DNA from: Phoronis australis
Taxonomy: Eukaryota > Phoronida > Phoronidae
Length of the DNA stretch: 64,000 nt
Direction: 5' to 3'
Assembly: GCA_002633005.1 (NCBI GenBank)
Contig: NMRA01000071.1
Coordinates: 748,449 to 812,448 of the forward strand
A model generated the notes under the pieces. The model worked only from the letters and a program-made list of their open reading frames with translations, was not told the DNA's origin and searched no databases. Both the position numbers and the translations under genes were made by a program. Shown one piece after another: positions 30,363 to 43,459 of the stretch. The stretch's first letter is position 1; each line of letters opens with the position of its first letter.

Positions 30363-33300
30363 CATGCACTTGTAGTCCTGTGATTGTTGTGCATCAAAAT
30401 TTTGCCTTTTCCTGTTAAACTCGGTGTTCATGAACACCATCTTGATATCTTTTGACATGTTTGTGTTCACTGCTGCCTTGAACACATTGAGTAGTCTGCA
30501 TTGTGACAACTTTTGTGAACTCATTAGAAGTGTGCCTGTGATGAACCATGTGTGTGTGTGGAAACATGATAAGCTAGCCAGATATACTGGACAGCCCTCA
30601 ACATGTTGAAGTGTTGGGCTAGGTTGGTGCTGGCTAATGTGTCTTCAGTCATGTTTCATCAACTTGATGTGTTGTCCAAGTTAAACATTTAGCATCATGG
30701 CCATGTTCCACACAATATAATTCACCTCCCACTGTGTCTTCAAAGGTTGAAGATGAAAGGTCAATACAGGAAGACTCAACAGAGTTAGTGGTGACCAGTG
30801 ATTGATGTATCCCTTTATAGTAGGCTATATATGATAACTATTGTTCAATGGCTGTTATGTGTTATATAATAAGACATCCAGTGATCTGTTCTGGTCATTA
30901 TATTCACTAATATCCTCTGTAGCCTCTTTTTAATAAGCATCAGTACATTTTTCACATGCCCTCGGATCTAATTCAGGTAGAGATTTCACAAATGAACAGT
31001 TTTCCATGCTGGATGAAAGCTTTATCTTGTGATCTTGTGAAAAAGGGATTTTTAACTACTAGATAGTCTGTGGTAGGTGATTCTCACCTACACTGATGTT
31101 TGCACAGTACTTGGACATGGGAGATAACTCCTGAAGATTGATGTTTTATGACAGTGCAATGTCTTGAGAGATAAAGTTTCCTGTTGTCATTACAATATTA
31201 CCAGTAGCATTCATTGAAGGTATGCATAATGCAGTCTTTGCACATTTAGTGCTTCTTGTAAGTGTTCATGTATACCACTGGATGAGAAATGCTGTAATCT
31301 CTATAGTACAGTTCTTATGATAATTATGCAGCATTTCAAGCAGATGTTTGTATGTGGGAACTAATGGTGATACCAAGTCATGTTTTGGAGCATACTCTGA
31401 ATGAGGTGTGAAGTTGCACCTAGTATATGACTTGGTTTGAGAAAGAAAATCTTTAGCTCTTTGAACATTGCCTCTGAGGCACTGCAGTCCCTGCACCATT
31501 GCCAATAGATGGCGCTGTTATTGGTGCACGAAACTATTATTGATATGTCACTGCTGTTTCAGCCATTATGATGTTTGTCTGTGTTTGTTTGTAGCTAAGT
31601 TTGTTTTTAACATATGCTTAGTATGCCAGGTGTTTACTAAAGCTCTGAATCACTTGGTTGGGCCTCCCTACTATAATGTGCTTTCTGCATTGGTGTTAGA
31701 TTCTTTGTAATATCTAGTTGCCAAAAGATGGTATATAATATGGTTCTGGAAAAAGTCTTGTAGAAGAGTATGTGTGCCCAGTTCTTCTTGAGATTTGTGC
31801 ATGTGTCCCACTTGACTTCTGTCTTTCTCATTCCCAGTACTGTTGGCACCAGGAAGGGAGAGTTATGATTCAGAGTCACCTCTCTTTACAACTTCTATGA
31901 TTTTATTACATTAAAGGCTTGCATGTTGCACACTTGACCCCGCACCCCACCCTGTGCAAATGCCTGCATTCTTGCTTAATTGTCTCACTCTTTAGGCCTT
32001 GTTTTCCTTGTCTTCTGGCCTGAAATTAGTGACAATTTGTTTTTACGTTTTGAAGGAGACACATAGTAACTGCTGTCTCTGACTGTTCTGTGCATTAGCT
32101 TTTAGCTGTTGACCAAGTTTGATCTATAATCTTGACAGCTATAGGTTGCATGGATTTTCCTTGACTGCCTTTTTTCCACCTCTTTCTGATGTTCTGGGAC
32201 TGTGAGAGTCACAGTCAGTTAAAGAATATGCAATTATTATTGTCTTACAAGAGAGTCTACCTTCTGTTATTCTCGGGTCACTGCTACACATTGTGCAGAT
32301 TCTCCAGGCTGTGCGTGTGCGACCCCTGTTGACAAATTTGGATTATGCTTCAGCTATGATTCTGCAGCTGCTCTATGTATCTGTATTTGTTTTTGTTTTG
32401 CTCTTGCAGACCGAGCAGGTTGAGCAAAATCTCAACCCTTCTTAAATCTTGCCTTGATAGTTCTAGTGCCCGGTTACCATTAGAATAAGTTCATATAAGT
32501 CTTGATTGACATACATCTATGGAAGTCTTTAATTAATAAGTTAACTAAAATTGTCCATACCTTGTTACGGCATGTTTTGTTTGTTTTTTAAATACTCTTT
32601 CTAGAAACTCTTGTTGAAGTAGTCTCAAGCCAAAGGAGCTATTGATATCAGGTTTGGAAATTCGAACTACCTTTCTTATTGAAGTCATGGATTAAATTGA
32701 TGTTTGTATTTCTTTTCTTGGTGAATAAAGTCTGTTTGAAATCTCCCATTTTTCTTGACTTTGTATTGTTTTCAAACATTAGGGTTGACGATGAGTGATT
32801 AAATTATGACCGCAATTAACCTCACACCATGAAGACTTTCCAGTTTCCTTGATGTGTGTGCCTCCATTTTGTACTGACCAAAATATATTTTTTGACAACA
32901 GACGTCACGGTGTGATGTGGCTTGATGATGTAAGCATTAAATGATTTGTGCACTTATCAAGCCTTGTGGTCTCGCCCCCTCTTACGGCAAACTATAGCAA
33001 TGGCGTCAGATTCGTAAACCATTGTTTTTGTCAGCACTATATCTCTTCACGAAAACCACGTACCCAGTGGACTTCATAAATGCTTTTACGGGAAGATTCA
33101 AAGTCGCCGGTTACTTGATTTATTCGTGACTTCGGATTGACCCATAACGCTTTAACACCGCGTGGGGCGCTGACGCTGAAACCTACCCAGTAACCCAAAC
33201 ATCCCTCAGAGTGACCTGTAAATAACATGCCTCTCCTATTAACATATATATGAGTAAAGTAATAAATAAGCTTTGATTAAAAAAAATCCCAGCATGCTCT

Positions 33301-33860
33301 GCTGGTTAAACAATGGTACCGGTATGTAATTTAAAGCGCACATAAAACCCAGTTGGTCGAAGAAACTTAACTTATTAATTACCACCATTAAGCTGGTAAA
33401 GATGTGTTTCTGGCTCAACCAGAGGAGAAATGGGTTTGGCCTTGCATAGAACTGGCTGCTTGTCCAATAAAGGCCTTGGTCTCGCTGATCAATAGTGACT
33501 GGCTCACGGTCAGGTCGTTCCACCTCGTCCAGAAATCACCCACTTACATGTACCAGCAAACTAACATTTTGAGACGAATGCCAAGTTATCTGAGTTTTGT
33601 GATGGAAAGTGGGTTTATATAATATGTAGCTGGTTCACTTAAAACAAAGTTTCTACATCTGGGAAACGTTTGAAACGACGTCACATGTTTCACAGACTAT
33701 CTTGGACATCTAGAGCACTTGGAGTATTTAAATTGTGCTCAAGATCGCGATCATCGGTATGGAACTGTGTCCTCCCATAGTACTCAAAGGGCCTCTTGAC
33801 TGGCAGGTGGCCCGTGTTTCTCGGTCATATTCCAAAGTGTCGCTCTCCACCAGGCTACTT
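30363..33860. other. 3' UTR/intergenic between convergent genes; no gene supported
   Basis: Plus-strand T-rich sequence to about 32750 could be an extended 3' UTR. On the minus strand 33228-33037 there is a 63-codon frame behind an acceptor-like tatttacag, with no recognised domain; I could not tie it to the TMEM221-like gene. Nothing else stands out. Confidence 0.35.
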
Positions 33861-33861
33861 T

Positions 33862-36800
33862 TCACACGAGGGTAGACAGTTCACTATCGTTGAGTTTCTT
33901 TCCTTCATAACCTACCGAAAGTGATATGTTTGCGCGTGTTTTTTCACGCCTCCAATAGTAGATACTCTGAATGACTGACGCTATACAGAAGATTACGCCA
34001 CATCCGGTGATTGTCATGGATATAATAGCGGGCGTGCTGGAGAACTCCATCATCATGTAGAATAACAAACCTGGAATATAAATATCTTTAAGTTACACAG
34101 GGCCCTACCGTATTGTTACTTGCATACGTGAAAGGTTACGAAACTGCGCGAACCTGGACCTGCCCTGTACAGGGGCGGGTCCAGGATTTTGTGTTAGGGA
34201 CAACCAGGGCAGAGTATTAGCCAGGATCGTTGCCCGTCACACATTTGTACTCAGAAACTTCCAAGTGGAATATGGAAAAATTTTAGGGGGGCATGGCCCC
34301 CTTGCCCCCGTCTTAAGCCGCCACTGCTGTATCCGACTAACATAGGTACATGTACGTAGCCGGGCTACGTGCGTCGTCACTTGAAACGAGGCGCCGAAAC
34401 TGTCGGAGAGAGAAGTGACAGGCATTGATTTCCATGTTGAACAAACAACGGCAAGAATCAGGAAATTTGTAATAAAATCACAAAATGGAAACCGATTTTG
34501 TTGCTTCATAGCCATGAACAGTCAGCTATATGAGTTCAAGTGTATCCGCCATCAAACAATAATCATAAATTTTCAGCCGCAAAACATCATTGTACCTTTA
34601 AAGCGCCGACTATCTGTATCTTCCGTCAAAGGAGCATTAATTTAAATAATAACTAATTCATATGAACAAGTATTGAGGTATCATGTGAACTTACTTATCA
34701 GGTAGGCAGGTATCGATACGAAGAAGCCCGAAACGGCTATGAAGCGAACGGAGGCAGACGACTTGAGGTAGTCGAGGGCTCTGAAAAGTAGTCACACGCA
34801 CTTTGATTGCCGTCTCTATGTGGATTGGTGCTTTGTCATCAAACTTCGTGATCGAACATGGCAGATTAAAACCAAGAGCATCCAAGAGTTTCCCAACATG
34901 CCGCATATGCTTAGCAAACAATAAAAATCATGGCCTATATTCTTATAAGGGGTGCGTTAGTCAGATCCATTTGAAAACCAACGTTAGTTGTGCTCCTCTC
35001 AACATGTATAGAAACGCTTGCGTCAAATTTTGTGAAGATCCACTGAGAACTTTTAGTAGTTATTAAGGCAGAAACATTGACAATTTGTCATGAGGGGACG
35101 CCGTAGTAGTCATGCACATATACCCTCCGGCGCAGCGCCACCTTCACTGAAATGTGAGCCTACAGTACATTTCATTATATGGCACTGTGAAAGAGTGTAA
35201 TTTGTCCAAAAATCAACACCAAGTGCTGAAAGAACTGGATATCGCGGAAGCAGCGAAGAAAATCAACTTAGCCACTCAGGATCGAGCACCACTTGTAAAT
35301 TCAGTTAAAACTTCAAAAGCGGTTGTGCTCTCTTCGTGAAGATAGAGACTGGCCAATAAGATTAAGTTTAAGCGGAGGCCGGCATTTGAAAACAGGGCAA
35401 TCCCCTATGACTGGGGAGGGGGAAGGGGAGGCGCCGTAGTTGGAACTGTCCGGAAATCAGCTACAGAGTGGGCTGTCCTCAATTTTATTACACATGCCGA
35501 ATTTCATTTCACGTAAATTCATTCCGACACTCATTACCATGCATCGTCAGTTTCACACCAGCCAAAGATCTCATTACGATCAGCCAAAGATCTCATTACG
35601 ATTCTTAGAAGAAGCGGAGATACAGAACCGTGATGTACCAAACGACCGGTCACCGATATGCACCCACGTGCGTATAGACGCGCAATAAACAATGGTGGTA
35701 GCATGCACTGAACATCGTGTTGAATATCAATGACGCTGACATTTACCATTTTAGCAACTTTCTTATTTCGGACCCCACTCGACACTGTTGATGTGTGCTA
35801 ACTCGGGTAAATGTCTTCACAACTCTTAATCTTCCAAAAGTACCACGCGGACCAATTTTCATCCGCATTATGCATTGTTAAAGTTGCATACGTCACTCGC
35901 AGTAAACTATATTGGGAAAACAGCTAATGTATATTGACATTCCTGAATCCTGCACTAACCGGTGACTTCAAACAACAGGAAGGGCTGTGTTCGTTGGCAG
36001 GTGACCATGGGTGTTATTAGAACAGATGAGAATCAAGAGCTCTACGGTGGACTTCTCTTCTAGGATGGAAATTACCGTCGGAGTTCTCGGTGTGTTACAA
36101 CATACTGGAAGCCTGTGCATCAATGGTTATTAACGTAAGTGGACGCATCAGTATATATGGTACACCGTGAAGCCGCCTCGTCTGCTTGCCTTGATTCGGT
36201 CGGACCACTTTGTGTTGTGAAAGATATACATGTACTTCGAGATGCAACCTGTCTCCAGAAATCGATATTTTGGTCTCTTAAGAGCGGCTCCGGTATGAAA
36301 ATATATAACAATTGGATTCATGAAGATGTTTCGTAACGTAGTTGTATTATGAAAGGATTTTATTACCATATCTTTTACTCACGTGACCTTAATGGATATT
36401 CCCAGGGAATTCATAGAAATTTGAAGTACGCATAAATGTAAAAAAATATGGTGTTGCCTTAATCATGTCCATCCGTGCGCCCCCCCCCCGCCCTTTACCC
36501 CAGGGTCGTATGCAAATTGTTTCTATTTTACAGGTTCGGTCAGCCTTAGCCACTCACCACGATCTAAGCAAAGGTCACGCGTCTAACGAAATACTGACGT
36601 AATTTGGCGGCACGTTATCAGGTCTGGAGTAATTGTCGAAAATACGCAGTTGCCGTTAAATATTGCGGACGGACTAGGCAAATCGATCCATTCCATTACG
36701 CATTGGAACTACCAAAAGTAAAGTTATGAATTGCAAAACCTCAGGCCAGTTCCACGATGTCTTTGACTGTTCCGACGTATCTGTAAATACTGGTTGCCGG

Positions 36801-37431
36801 AATACATCGTCCGCTTGACACGATACAATAACAAAGAAATGATGCGCTCGCCGTACTTACTGTAGTAACACAACTAAAAAAATAGTTGCATTTTGGACTT
36901 ACTAGCTTACCTCTCCTCCCCTTGTGGCACCTTCAATATTTTGGCACAGAAGAAGAACTGTATTGTACACACCAGCACGCAGCAGAAGTCCAACACAGCA
37001 ACCAGCGTTGTTGTTGTCACGGCAACTTCTAGCATGTCTGCGTACATGCGTTTGTTGCTGAGCAAGCCGCTTGGCGATGGCACGCTAAGCAGCTGATTCG
37101 AGTGAAGTTTGAACAGTAATAATGTTGCCAAGACTCCCATCACCAAGGCAACAACTGTGATAAATATGAGACTTGCCAAACTTTTGACGACGCCATAGTT
37201 GCTAGCATATATAGAGGCGCGTGAAGGAGCCATACTCGCGCCTGGTGTATTCGGTTTGGCCAGGTGACCACAAGAGTTTGAAAGTATGCCGTTGGATTTA
37301 GATAATGTTCCTCGTGTTAAAGTACTGTTGGGAGTTGTGGGGAGAGATAGGTCTCCCTCGGAGAAGGTTAAGTGGTTGTAGTCGAACATATCACGACCCC
37401 AACGAAGTCCTGGATCTTTGTTTCTTCGAAT
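33862..37431 (-). CDS. TMEM221: Four-helix membrane protein resembling TMEM221
   Basis: Three exons join in phase: 37431-36911, 34780-34695, 34070-33862 (stop TGA at 33864-33862). From the ATG at 37389 this gives 257 residues. The exon also stays open for 14 codons upstream to an acceptor at 37432, so an earlier coding exon or a non-coding one may exist. A Ser/Thr/Pro-rich N-terminus is followed by four predicted helices at about 69-93, 119-148, 171-200 and 202-226. The pair VRFIAVSGFFVSIPAYLI and TPAIISMTITGCGVIF, with a short loop, aligns by eye with the last two helices of human TMEM221. The function of that family is unknown. The tail is polar. I am confident of the gene model, less of the family. 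Confidence 0.65.
34170..34326. mobile_element. Short hAT-like MITE with 5-bp duplication
   Basis: Left end caggggcgggtccaggattt, right end the inverse of cagtggcggcttaag, with C- and G-runs beside the right end. ctgta flanks both sides. It lies in the last intron of the TMEM221-like gene and shares its ends with the elements at 7458 and 40548. Confidence 0.6.
34790..36900. other. Intron of the TMEM221-like gene; no other feature
   Basis: About 2.1 kb between its first two recognised exons. There is a C run at 36480-36488 and a direct duplication of agccaaagatctcattacga near 35560-35600. Open frames here lack support. Confidence 0.4.
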
Positions 37432-37499
37432 CTACAAACAAATGATGTCTAACGTTACATCAAAATGGCATAGAATGCGAAAAAAGACCAAATTACTTT

Positions 37500-37870
37500 A
37501 TACAAAGTGGTTCTCTGCCGCTAAAACAAAAATACGTTTTTTTTCGTAAAGGTTTTGAAAGTTCTATTGATGTTGAAACATTTTTCTTACAGTTTAAAAT
37601 TTCAAAAATAGATCTGTCAACTGCTCACCACGTCGTCGATTTCCTCCCATAATGCAAAACACCTCTCCTTATTTGGTATGGCAAAACATGGACGTAACAC
37701 ATTACTCTTTTATGGAAAATGTAGCCTTTGGACAAAACAATGGCGATTTCAAGCAGCAGGGGCGGTAAATTTGAAAACTGTAATGGAATGAAAGACTTTT
37801 ATTTCGTATGTGCTTCAAAAAAACTGAATTTGACGACTTTCTAGAAATTTTTGCAATATTCAAAGTAAAT
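37500..37870. repeat. Interspersed repeat, second copy of the 6.3-6.9 kb family
   Basis: It shares ordered blocks (gatctgtcaactgctcacca, cctctccttattt, atggcaaaacatggacgtaa) with 6590-6900 in the same orientation. Ends not defined. Confidence 0.6.
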
Positions 37871-37899
37871 AGTTAGTATCCCCAAGAAGTAGATTCTCC

Positions 37900-40540
37900 A
37901 CGGTTTATTTGAATGTATTTTTATTGCGTTCTATGCCTCTTTTTAAAGACATTAAAGTCTTGGAAATCAGTCAGATTCCCGTCGGCAAACGCTTCTCTCA
38001 TAGTCTCTTACGTGACACACGACTGGCTTTCACGTCGGCGAAATCCATTATAAGGGCAAAGAAAGAAAGGTTAATGGTTCACACTTTTGACAATACGGAT
38101 TTTGAGACGTGCGCACCGACAAAAAAGAAAAAAAAAACGCCCTCCCGCATCAACTTCAAGATCGAGTGCAGCAATAAGGCACTTATGCAAAAATAAGCAA
38201 TTTGAAACGCTATGAGTTGACAAGCTACATATATGACTAAAAACTACTCCCGCATCATTTGTGCTCGTCTAAATGAATTGGTTTTTCATTTTTGCAAAAG
38301 TGGACAAATCAAAAATGCAGCACCACTGACTTGATTCGCAGAACTAATTGTGCTTTTTGGAAAGTCCACGATTTCCGCTAGATTCCAATGAGAAATCCTA
38401 CAGAATTCAGTCAGTTATACTCTGCCGCAGCTGGAGTTTTGTCGAGGCGCGGCCATGGATTGGGGTTCCCAGGACTTGAGTTTGGTCATAACGTTTGGAG
38501 CATTTTACAGCGGTGTGTGCGTGTGAAGTTTAAGGAGCGGTGCAAATCTAGAGATGACCGTACAACGCGAGCGTTTGCACGGTGTCTGCTGGTCTGAGAG
38601 GAATTTAGAGGATCGTAGCTGGGAGTTACAGGTCCAATCACGGAATTTTTTCCATTCGCCCGTTGCAATGTCGTTGGATTTATTACATATCGCAGATCTT
38701 TTATTTTGAAGGAGTAAAAGGTATCAGCAAATGAGCCACGCCTCAAAGTAGAGGATGAATGCTGTGAATTGAACATTAAATACGTTCGATTTGCGTTTCA
38801 AGCTCATGGACGTTTAGAAACATTTTTCATAGTCAGATACGACAAGCAGGCTTGACATGTTCGTCTGACAAAAAGTCCAAAACTACAAAAAATCGTCTCA
38901 AACTACAAAAGACTAAAAGCGAACCCTACGGAGAGGTGCAGGCGAAATCTAGCACAAAACTAAGTAGAGTTGGGTTAGGACAGCATTGTGCGGAGGAGTT
39001 CACATTACTAGCGTGCATTGCTTGAATATAATTGCAGTGCGGATTGTGCGGATCCTTAGGTCTCTCAATGTTGACAATATCTTCTTTAAAAGTTTGGAGA
39101 ATCACATTTAGCATATTATTTGCGTAAATATAGGCATAATTACTATGTGCTAAAGTGACACTCAAAAATCCCAAATAAAAACCCTCGGACCAGGTGATGG
39201 GTCGGGTTAGCGTTGTCCAAAATTTGTAAAAAAAATCATCCCCCGGGATACAATACAGTATGGATGATTGTCGCACATGCTGTTTTGTTGCCGCCGGGCG
39301 ACAATATGTGTCGATTTCGTCCCTGTCCCAACCCCATCTAACCAACTGTTTCAACAGACCGCCTGGGTGTAACTTTTGATTTTAGGGACAAATAGAACAG
39401 CTTACTAGTGACGACAAGTCGCAGCCACTCGATTATATTGAAGCTTACAGCAATACACAACTCGCTACGTGTAACTTATGAAATGACTGCTTCATCATCG
39501 ATAGGCTTTTTACTCTCTTCTCCAAAACGCCGTTAGAATATGCTTATATAACGATCCTATTTTGCATTGAGAAAAATAGGCCTCATTTTGTTTTGTACTT
39601 TGATTAGAAACGATTTCTACAAGGATTGAAATGAATTGACACTCATTCCTGTTCAGACGAGGTTCACAAATTAATACTTTACGTAATACTTTATGAACAT
39701 CGTCTGAACAGGAACAATGGTCATCTTACTTCAGGACATTATTATGTGGGATATTTCTGTTGTTTTATTGCAACCATCTTTAGGTGAAGCAAGCACGATG
39801 ACGGACGTTGCTTTTGAAAAGTAAATGGGCCTGTGAAAACGGCCGTGTTTGACTACAGAACATGCTTAGCGACTTTAAAGTACGCATCCCCGAGAGAGCT
39901 GAGAATAAGCTGGTCGTGTTCCGGTCTGATTTAGGTAAAATAATAGAGGTTTTGCAAAACGACGTGAACGTGAATTATGACGCATATTTTATTGCGCGAG
40001 CCGATTCACGTTGCGGTAACAAAAATGAGTTTCACAACAGCTAAATTTTTACGTGGACATCCTGATATCCGCTACAGATATGCAAGATAGAAATGTGTGT
40101 TGAATGTGAAAAAAGTTGTTTCTACGAACTCCTGTCTCTTAGAATGCAAAATTTATTTGCAGTTTAAAATAAATAGGTGCAAGTAAATTAATCATGTAAA
40201 AAGTTTGAAAACAAAAAATCATATCTGTTAAAAATCCATTCTTGTTCGATGATATCCAACGAGCCCCCGGGCAGAATAAGGATTTTGGAAAGGCCTCCCT
40301 TCAGCTAGACTTTAAGAACATTTATAGACTAAAGAATCGTGTTCATTTTATACTGAAGCAAAGTTCGAAGATTGAGAATCCTAACAAAATAAAAATCGTT
40401 CGATGTCTTGCCAAATAAAAAATAAAAAGGGGCCATAGGTTTCGTGTTTAAAGGACTTAAATCCCCCTGTATTCGCGTAAAATACTAAAAAACTATCGAA
40501 ATTACGTCACAGCCAACAGTGACATGTATGACGCGTAATT
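37900..40540. other. Intergenic; no supported gene
   Basis: Open frames of 60-140 codons at 37909-38196 (plus) and 39354-38926 (minus) have no recognisable domain or splice context. The only structure I see is the hairpin at 39648-39712. Confidence 0.35.
39648..39712. repeat. Hairpin with 19-bp arms
   Basis: cctgttcagacgaggttca and tgaacatcgtctgaacagg pair with one mismatch around a 27-base AT-rich loop. Confidence 0.75.
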
Positions 40541-40547
40541 ATATATT

Positions 40548-40685
40548 CAGTGGTGGATGTAGAGGGAGGCCATGGCCCTCCTAAAACTGGCCCAGATTTC
40601 ATTTGACAATTCGGGGGTGTGAATGTCTAACGGGCAAAATCCTGGCTAAAGCTCTGCCATGCCTAAAATCCTGGATGCGCTCCTG
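40548..40685. mobile_element. hAT-like MITE, degraded
   Basis: The left end cagtggtggatgtagagg with ggccatggccctcc, and the right end aaaatcctggatgcgctcct, match the ends of the element at 34170. No clean target duplication (flanks are TATA-like). Confidence 0.5.
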
Positions 40686-40689
40686 TATA

Positions 40690-42800
40690 AGCGTGATAAT
40701 TCACGTTCACGTTGATTTGCGAAACCTCTCTATTACAACAACGCATATCCGCAACATGTACATGTAGCATTAAAAATTGGGGGGGCTCGAATTTTTGGGA
40801 ATGTGTGACCCGGGTACGTTCAAAGCTACGAATTGTACACTCGCCGACTTTTGGTAGTTCCTGCTTTTTAGTGGACTTTTGTCTCGTTTTCTGCTTTTTG
40901 GAGTTTTAGTTTCTCTGAGGCGTACCTTTTTGCTCACTTCGCCAAATGTGGAGCTCGTTCGAGCCTCCCTGAGCCCCCCGGCCTGCGTGCGCACGTGCAA
41001 TGCATACATTGCAATGTTACATGTTCTTTAAAATAACTGCTTGTGAGGATACCTTTCACCACATAAATTATATAGTCACGTGCAAACTGCGGCTAGAAGA
41101 GAGTTCAACGACCTATGCCTCTGAGCCCTTAATACCGATGCAGTGCTACCATGATTGGTGACTAGTGGGCGGAGAAAACAACATGTTGTCTCTATTTTTT
41201 CAACCTAAGTCGAATATTAAAGTTAAGCATGAAGAGGCCTTATGTAGCATGGCGAATCTTTGTCAAATTGCAAACTGCCGGGTCACCAGTCCAAGCTAAA
41301 AGGTGGTGACAAAGTCAATGTAAACACAATATAGCCACAGATACTGTCGAACCTTGGCTACTATTGAGATATTCACATGTATACTAACAAGCACACAAAA
41401 CGCTTATCTCACACGTGTGTATTCAGTGTGTTGACTCTTACGGTGGCGTGTTTGACTGAGGTCTACCGCCGGGCCCTGAGAATTAGAGAAATCGTTTTTT
41501 CTTTGTCACACTACCCACGGTACTCCAGTTAAACCTCCAAAATGTTCGGACCTGATCACATCAGGTCACATAATGCCACTCGAACCATGACAGCTAACTG
41601 TTAATTCACAAATAAATATTTATAAACTATGGAGTGTCTTTCCCGTGTTAAGTCTAAATTTAAGAAGTACCCCGACCGACCCATGGTAAAAGTTTAGTAC
41701 ATACGCTTAGTTTCCAGCCACCGTAATTCTCGTTCACGCCGATCCTAACACTTTTATAAGAACCTTGTACAAAGCCCCGAAGTGAAGGCAAATACTTCAA
41801 TTCATAGGATGGTGCAGTCGGTCGACTACCTAGGACCCTCAACAGGTGATTCTCGGCGCCAATGACAAGCCCCTTCCGCAAAAACTCCCATATATTGATC
41901 ACACCTGAAAATAAGCCTAGTTGAAGCTCGTTCAGTAAAGCACAGTGACACAGGTCCACGCATAAGTGACAGTTGTTGCAGTGGTTATTATGTATAGTCA
42001 CCTCGCAGACGACAGGTACGGCTGTATCAGGCAACACTAACGTTCCCCGGTGCACGTTTGAAGAACACCACCTGTTAGCCTGGACTCACGCGAGACTGCT
42101 TACCTTGAAAAGACTGAACCGGCGCTCTATGTGACAAACATTTCCTTGGCTCAGTCGTTTCCAATAACCCTACCAGCAAGCAACTTTTTTCTGTACCACT
42201 TGAAGACTGCGTAGGCATTGAGCTATATCTAACAAATTAGGACGCTAATTCATTGAACGCTGAAAGACTGCATTGTCATTGCTCCTGAAGCACAATACGC
42301 TGAATGGTCCAGTTTTTATTAGAAACTGGCGTGGACGGACTCACTGGATGATAACTGGAGAATAGGCGTAAACGTTATGGCACTATGGTAACCTCAACTT
42401 GCGCCTTCGTCTACGCGTTATATTGCCAGTCTTAGAGGATGTCCGGCTACGTTGGCTGAGCATAGGTAGATCAAGGGGGGGGCGATCCCCTAAGTTCCCC
42501 TTGAATTTAGTGATATCAAATCTAGAACCGGTCCTTCTTCAAAAATCTCTCATTCGACCCCTCCCCCTTTTAAAATAGGCCCCTGCTGAGAAAGTGTCGC
42601 GACTACTGTGTAACTCGAACCTGAGCACATACTAGCTGTGCTCAGTAGAGCGTGTATTAAAGCAGGTGGGGGGGGGGGGGCAGTTTCATGATGACGGGTC
42701 TTGGAGAATTATTAACCCGTACTTGACTATCGCAGGCCCGTAGCCAGCGGAGCATTGCGCAGGGAGTGGTGCACATTTCTGGAGCGGTGGACTTTTGATA
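40690..42800. other. Intergenic; no supported gene
   Basis: A 131-codon open frame at 42055-41660 (minus) contains an acceptor-like ttattttcag, but no domain was recognised. There are G runs near 42475 and 42668, the second 14 bases long. Confidence 0.35.
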
Positions 42801-42805
42801 TTTTG

Positions 42806-43458
42806 CAAAGATCGACCGGTATAGTTTCAGTAAGGCCCTTGACGCAGAGGGAAGGGAAATCTGTATACACAATGATGACTCTCGGTTGTATGTTATGAGA
42901 TGGAAATGAGGATGCCGCGACCGCGGTTGCTCGTAACGAATTGAGACTCAAATTCGGATATGTAAAGTGGCCCAGGGGAGAACGTTCTCGCGTTACCTTC
43001 CGCTAAACTTTCAAATCAGGCGTGCTTAAATCCATACTTGGATGGAATTTTTCAGTCTGAGAATTACTTAAAATTTTTATCCTGTTGTATTTTTGCGTGT
43101 TACTTACATCGCTGGCAAAAGGGAACATTCCNCAAAGATCGACCGGTATAGTTTCAGTAAGGCCCTTGACGCAGAGGGAAGGGAAATCTGTATACACAAT
43201 GATGACTCTCGGTTGTATGTTATGAGATGGAAATGAGGATGCCACGACCGCGGTTGCTCGTAACGAATTGAGACTCAAATTCGGATATGTAAAGTGGCCC
43301 AGGGGAGAACGTTCTCGCGTTACCTTCCGCTAAACTTTCAAATCAGGCGTGCTTAAATCCATACTTGGATGGAATTTTTCAGTCTGAGAATTACTTAAAA
43401 TTTTTATCCTGTTGTATTTTTGCGTGTTACTTACATCGCTGGCAAAAGGGAACATTCC
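42806..43458. repeat. 326-bp direct duplication joined by one N (probable assembly artefact)
   Basis: 42806-43131 and 43133-43458 are the same length and differ, by eye, at only one base (gccgcgacc against gccacgacc). The single N at 43132 sits exactly at the joint. This looks like two overlapping contig or haplotype ends placed side by side. Confidence 0.85.
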
Positions 43459-43459
43459 T

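Noticed and set aside
33037-33228. Extra 3' coding exon of the TMEM221-like gene
   Set aside because: The preceding exon already ends in a stop (33864-33862), and the frame shows no helix or known domain.
38926-39354. 142-codon minus-strand frame
   Set aside because: No similarity seen, no splice context, and composition like surrounding non-coding DNA.
41660-42055. 131-codon minus-strand frame
   Set aside because: No domain recognised, an acceptor-like motif lies inside it in the wrong frame, and no partner exons are found.
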